Shown here: in pieces, positions 59,729 to 64,000 of the stretch
Layout: every line of letters starts with the position of its first letter
How positions within the stretch are numbered: position 1 is the stretch's first letter
DNA from: Nymphaea colorata
Taxonomy: Eukaryota; Streptophyta; Magnoliopsida; Nymphaeales; Nymphaeaceae
Direction of reading: 5' to 3'
NCBI RefSeq assembly: GCF_008831285.2
Contig: NC_045145.1
Location: 10,912,802-10,976,801, forward strand
Length of the DNA stretch: 64,000 nt
Translations under genes and position numbers: made by a program
Notes under the pieces: model-generated
What the model was told of the DNA's origin: nothing
Seen by the model: the letters and a program-made list of their open reading frames with translations, nothing else
Databases searched by the model: none

Positions 59729-62700
59729 TGTAGACACCAATTTTTTTACAAACAAAATAACAATTTTACCCTTGATTAATGGGATTTTGAACTAGGATTT
59801 TAAAAGAATTTCAAATGCAATGGCCATGAAGTAAACTAGATCAAATCTTATGCTCTAGGTATCAGACATAGGACTCAAATCACACTTAGTTGTCAACATC
59901 TAGAAAAATAACCACTTTGCCCCTAAGAGCCCCATTTTCTCACATGTTCCTTCAATTTTGTAGCATAGTCATGAAAATATTGAGAATTGTTTTACCCAAT
60001 ATCAATCAGGGTTATTTCCATCTCTACAAGCTCTAGGTATCCTCAAAATATGTTTGCCTACTTGCATTTAGTCAGAAATAGCCCATTTCCCTAGCTTTTT
60101 CACCATTTTTTATCGTTAGAGCTCCTACAAACCAGATCAGACCTATGATAGGTTCTGTCTACTGTCAATAGAGCATTTCCATCTCCATTTTCAATTTTCA
60201 AGTTCAAATTCAAGTGTTAGAGCAACCATTTTATTTCCTATTTCGCATGTCTAACCACCATTTCAGCCCAATTCAAATGAGTCAACCTGAATTGATCTAG
60301 GGTTCATAATCTTTAGTACAAGATGTGACAATTCTCACCTTCAGATTGAATAATTCCATATTAGATTGAGCACAATTGCAGTTTTCTAGTCACTCCTAAA
60401 AGGTTTGCTTCTAGACATTGCACTAGTGACTTCTAAACTAATTTTTGAGAGATTTAAGATGTCAATTTTCAATCTAAGCACAAAAATGGATTTAACATCA
60501 CTCAAAGAGAGCATCAATATGTTCATTTCCTACATACAATGTTGAAATCTAAGTTTTCTATTTTACTTTTCCCATTTCCATTTGCAAGTTTGATTTGAGC
60601 TTGGTCAATTTTGGAAAATGTGATTTTCTAAGGGCAAATTGAGGAATTTTGCAACCAAACTTGGCACACCCCTGGGAGTAAGCCTAACCCATGTTCCATT
60701 GTAGTCAAACTACCTGCCCAATCTCATAGACACCAGTTTTGCAGTAAGAGTAAAATTGTTATTTGCACATTATAAACCTATGTTTGTTGTAACGTGAACT
60801 AAGCGTCCGGCATTCCTGTAGTAGACCTGAGCCCCATAAGGCTCACGCAGGTTTCAGCCAATTGGGAGTTGGATTCAACCAATTTTCATCCTAACTAGAC
60901 CTGTCTAATCAGAATTGAACCTAGTTTGACTTGAGCCCAGTCTGACCTGTGTCTAGTTGAGAATAGACCTAGATCAAGCAGCATTCTGAATAGTGAGTCT
61001 GAGCCCATAGGATCCATACTGAGCCCAGTTTGGATGCCAAATCTCAGATCCTTGTTTTACATCATAGAATCAAAACTCAAATCTATAAACTGCTTTGATT
61101 CAGATTCGATTCTTAATTCAGATTTCTAGATCTAATTTTTTCATCTAGATCACAAATCTAGACTTTAATACGAGTCCTACATCCAAATTCTTCTTCACAT
61201 CTCAATCTAAATCTCTCCAAATCCACATGGCAATCTGAACTTGTATTTGAATCCAAGCCTCTGATTCAAATTACTAAATGCTTACACATATCATGATCCT
61301 ATTGAATCCTCCACTCTCCAAGGACATGTATTACTTTCCCATCAAAATTTCTAGTCTTCAAGGACACATGTCACCCTTCTATTGAATCTCCCACTCCCAA
61401 GGACATGTGTTACCATCCTATTTGATCTTTCACTTTCAAGGGACATCGGTTACAATCTTAAGAGTCTACCACATTTGGGACTCTTCCACTCTTAGACTCT
61501 TGAAGCTGCTGATCATAATCCTAGAGTCTCCATTTCATGTAGGAGTCTCTAACTCTCTATAAACAGATAGAGCCTAAAAGGAGACCTCCCATCTAGAGAC
61601 CCTCTCTCTATCCCTTGGAGTTTGCACCTACTTTGAAGGTGTTCTCCATTGCTGCCCATGTCTAAATAAGGAAGGGAAAAAGAAGAAGAAGATAAAGACA
61701 ATGAAAAACTTGAAGCAGAAGAACAAATCAAGGTAGGATCACTCTTTCTCTTTCATTGAATACAAGTGTGATTTCTGTTATTTATCTTTTGTGTAGCATG
61801 TAGATGTTTAAATTAATGTTTTGCAAGCTCTTGGATCGTGACATTTGGGATTTTTACATGTTATCTAGTTTTAGAAATGTATCTTCTTGAGTTCATGCAA
61901 AATTCAGAATTGTAGAAATCCCATAATTTTGCTTAACTTCAAGAAGTTATCTCTACAACCAGAAATTGTATTGACAATCTGTAAATAAGATATGTTTATT
62001 TTATAGGTATAGTCTGTTTTTCAAAAATTTCACCAAATTCTAAGACTATTTGGTCTTGCATTTGGTTATTTTTCCAAAGTCTATTTTCAATAGTTCCCAA
62101 ACTGCAAAAAATTGGGTCCATAAAAGTTGCGAACTGCATAACTTTTAACTGGAAACTCCGATTGGAATTCCAAAAAATCTAAAATTTAGATCAACGTGTC
62201 TAGTTTCTTTGCACCAAATTTCAGCCAATTCTAATTTGATTTGACCAGTCAATTAGGTGGGTTAGACTAAACTAATTTTTTTTGAAACTTCTACAATTGT
62301 ATAATCATATTTTTAGCCAGCTCCATAATGTTGTTTCTATCTCTTTGTGTAGTCTTTTTGAAACATTCAACTCCTATTGATTTTCTTTTATGTGGAGAAT
62401 CTACAGACCAATTTTTTGAAAAAAATCATAGTGATGTGGTACCCTTTTCGTTATTCCAAACATGGTCATAGAGTCATCAAGCAAATTCTGTTTCTGCTAT
62501 TTTGTATCGTTCATATTTCTACTTTAAGTTTTTGAAATCACAACTTTTTACCTATGCATGTTTTTAAGATCTGTAATATCATGTTGATTTTTGGTTATCC
62601 AAAAAGTATACAAACTAATTTTTATATTAATCCAAGCCGATTTGATTGGATTTTAGTCAAACTAAATATACTACATCAAGATGTTTCTCACTCTATTTTA

Positions 62701-64000
62701 TGCAAATTTCTGATTTTTGATAAGCTTCTAGTCCTATATCTTTTAGGTCTAAAAATATTTTTCAAATATATCAGATTTGATTGTCTCATGTGTAGAGAAT
62801 CTGCCTATCAAATTTTGTGTCAATCCAACATAGTTAACCTAGTTTTTGAATTTGTTAAATTCAGCTACATAATCAAGTTGTTCTATTTTCCAAACTCACC
62901 CAAATTTTCATGTTTCATCTTGTTAGCCTAGGCTCAATCTTATTTTAGTATTTAACCTTGATCTCTTGCATGTATTAAACATCTTTAGGGTTTTATAACA
63001 TGTCATAACTCTAGTCTAGGGCTCTAGGTTTCCAAACCACAATTTGACATGTAAGTTTATAATCTTATTATTATACATATTATGTTTTATTTTTAATATT
63101 ATAATGAGGCATTTGAATTCAAATTTGCATTTGAATTCATAAAGGAATTCAAGCTAGCTCAACAGGTGCCTCAAGGCAATAGTCCTTGCATGCGTATTCT
63201 TGACCTAGCTTAGCTCCTACATGGGTTCAATTTTCAAAACCATGCATATTATAATGAGATGTTTTGTAATGTTCGGTGTGCATTCATATAGTTTGCTTCC
63301 GCTTTTATCATGCATTTAATTTCAAACTGTGCACTTAGATCCATCTGAGAATTAGATGGGGTTATCATCTACATGCTTCTGGCAATAGGCTTTCCATGTA
63401 CTTGATCTGAATTAACTTTTATAAGGATAATGTTTTACAAAATATAATCTTAAATTCCACAATTTTTTCAAAATTGAACATATTTTCCAAAATCCTTGGT
63501 TCAAACATTGATTGAGATCTAAACTGTAGGTTAAGCCTACCTAAAATCACATTAGGTTTACTCGATGACTTAGTCTAGACCTGAAATCGAGCCCACTACT
63601 AACCACGTTAGAGCCAAACTGGAACCTTGATCCTAGTTAGGTTGACCTAAATCCACTTTCTTATAACGTAGATCATGTGCATTGGATTTCATATCTTAGA
63701 ATCAGAATTTTGATCTAATTAAACCCGAATTTGGGAAATTGGATTCTGATTTGGATACTATATTTAGAGCACTAGACCTAGATCTCAAGCAATTTGGATC
63801 ATGATTTTGGATCTTACACAAATTTGGATTATGGATATTGTATATAGAACTCCGGATCTCAGATCTTGGAATTTGGATCATAATTTCAAGCCTTATAGGA
63901 TTATATCCTAATTTGAACTTTATATTTGGATATATATATATATTATTTGATCAAGATCTCAGTCTTACAAGTTTGGATTTTTAGTCGAATTTAGATCCCA
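59729..64000 (+). repeat. 3' LTR of the pol-less element, cut by the window end
   Basis: Starts TGTAGACACCAATTTTTTTA and follows the first LTR through the TTTTACC start, the CCTATGATAGGT(C/T)T block (60,142 against 50,299), the GATCCAAAT zone (61,020-61,260), the TATA box (61,558-61,564) and the TTGGATTT zone (from 63,670). The window ends at the point that corresponds to ~54,490 in the first LTR. Confidence 0.78.
61558..61564 (+). promoter_or_regulatory. TATA box of the 3' LTR
   Basis: TATAAAC after CTCTAACTCTC. It corresponds to 51,911 in the partner LTR. Confidence 0.6.

Noticed and set aside
62554-62931. 125-codon ORF in the 3' LTR
   Set aside because: It lies in LTR DNA and its counterpart in the 5' LTR (near 53,040-53,420) is not open in that frame; no known domain.

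Overview
This window is nuclear DNA of a seed plant, most likely a large-genome angiosperm. It has intron-split plant genes, plant-type LTR retrotransposons, many AT-rich microsatellites and no bacterial gene layout. The species cannot be named from what is visible.

Region 1-8.2 kb holds the only gene that looks alive. It is the first two exons (minus strand, 7431 to 4566) of a nuclear gene for the regulatory (small) subunit of acetolactate/acetohydroxyacid synthase, the first committed enzyme of branched-chain amino acid synthesis in plastids. Exon 1 encodes a transit peptide and exon 2 an ACT domain. The splice phases agree, and the remaining exons must lie left of the window or be lost. 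To its left are a GTAC-rich foldback repeat and the 3' end of a decayed Ty1/copia element. Two small elements share the terminal sequence TGTTTGGAT.../...ATCCAAACA; one of them lies in the upstream region of the gene.

From 10 kb to the end the window is almost entirely a nested mass of Ty3/gypsy retrotransposons of the Tat (Ogre-like) lineage with very long LTRs (3.3-5.1 kb). Three sets can be separated. (i) Several plus- and minus-strand fragments lie between 10 and 29 kb, including a broken plus-strand pol at 20.1-22.9 kb. (ii) A nearly complete 17.1-kb minus-strand element spans 30,830-47,928, with two 4.2-4.5 kb LTRs, an extra plant-mobile-domain-like ORF1, gag, RT, two kinds of RNase H and integrase, but no visible protease. 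(iii) A plus-strand element starts at 49,893 with a 5.1-kb LTR, a gag-like internal region without pol, and a second LTR that runs off the window end.

Two decayed host gene fragments are caught between the elements: CASP-like membrane protein exons (minus, 16.5-17.3 kb) and the last two exons of an AUX1/LAX auxin-influx-carrier gene (plus, 48.8-49.3 kb). Both are broken. Two CACTA-like subterminal regions (15.8 kb and 56.3 kb) are further insertions.

The most notable non-genic signals are a roughly 85-bp segment at the inner LTR end that recurs nine times across two otherwise different LTR families, long inverted GATC-rich zones inside each LTR, and a leader segment shared by elements with different LTRs. 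No clearly new gene system was found. The candidates for novelty are these LTR-associated conserved segments and the ORF1 of the 17-kb element.
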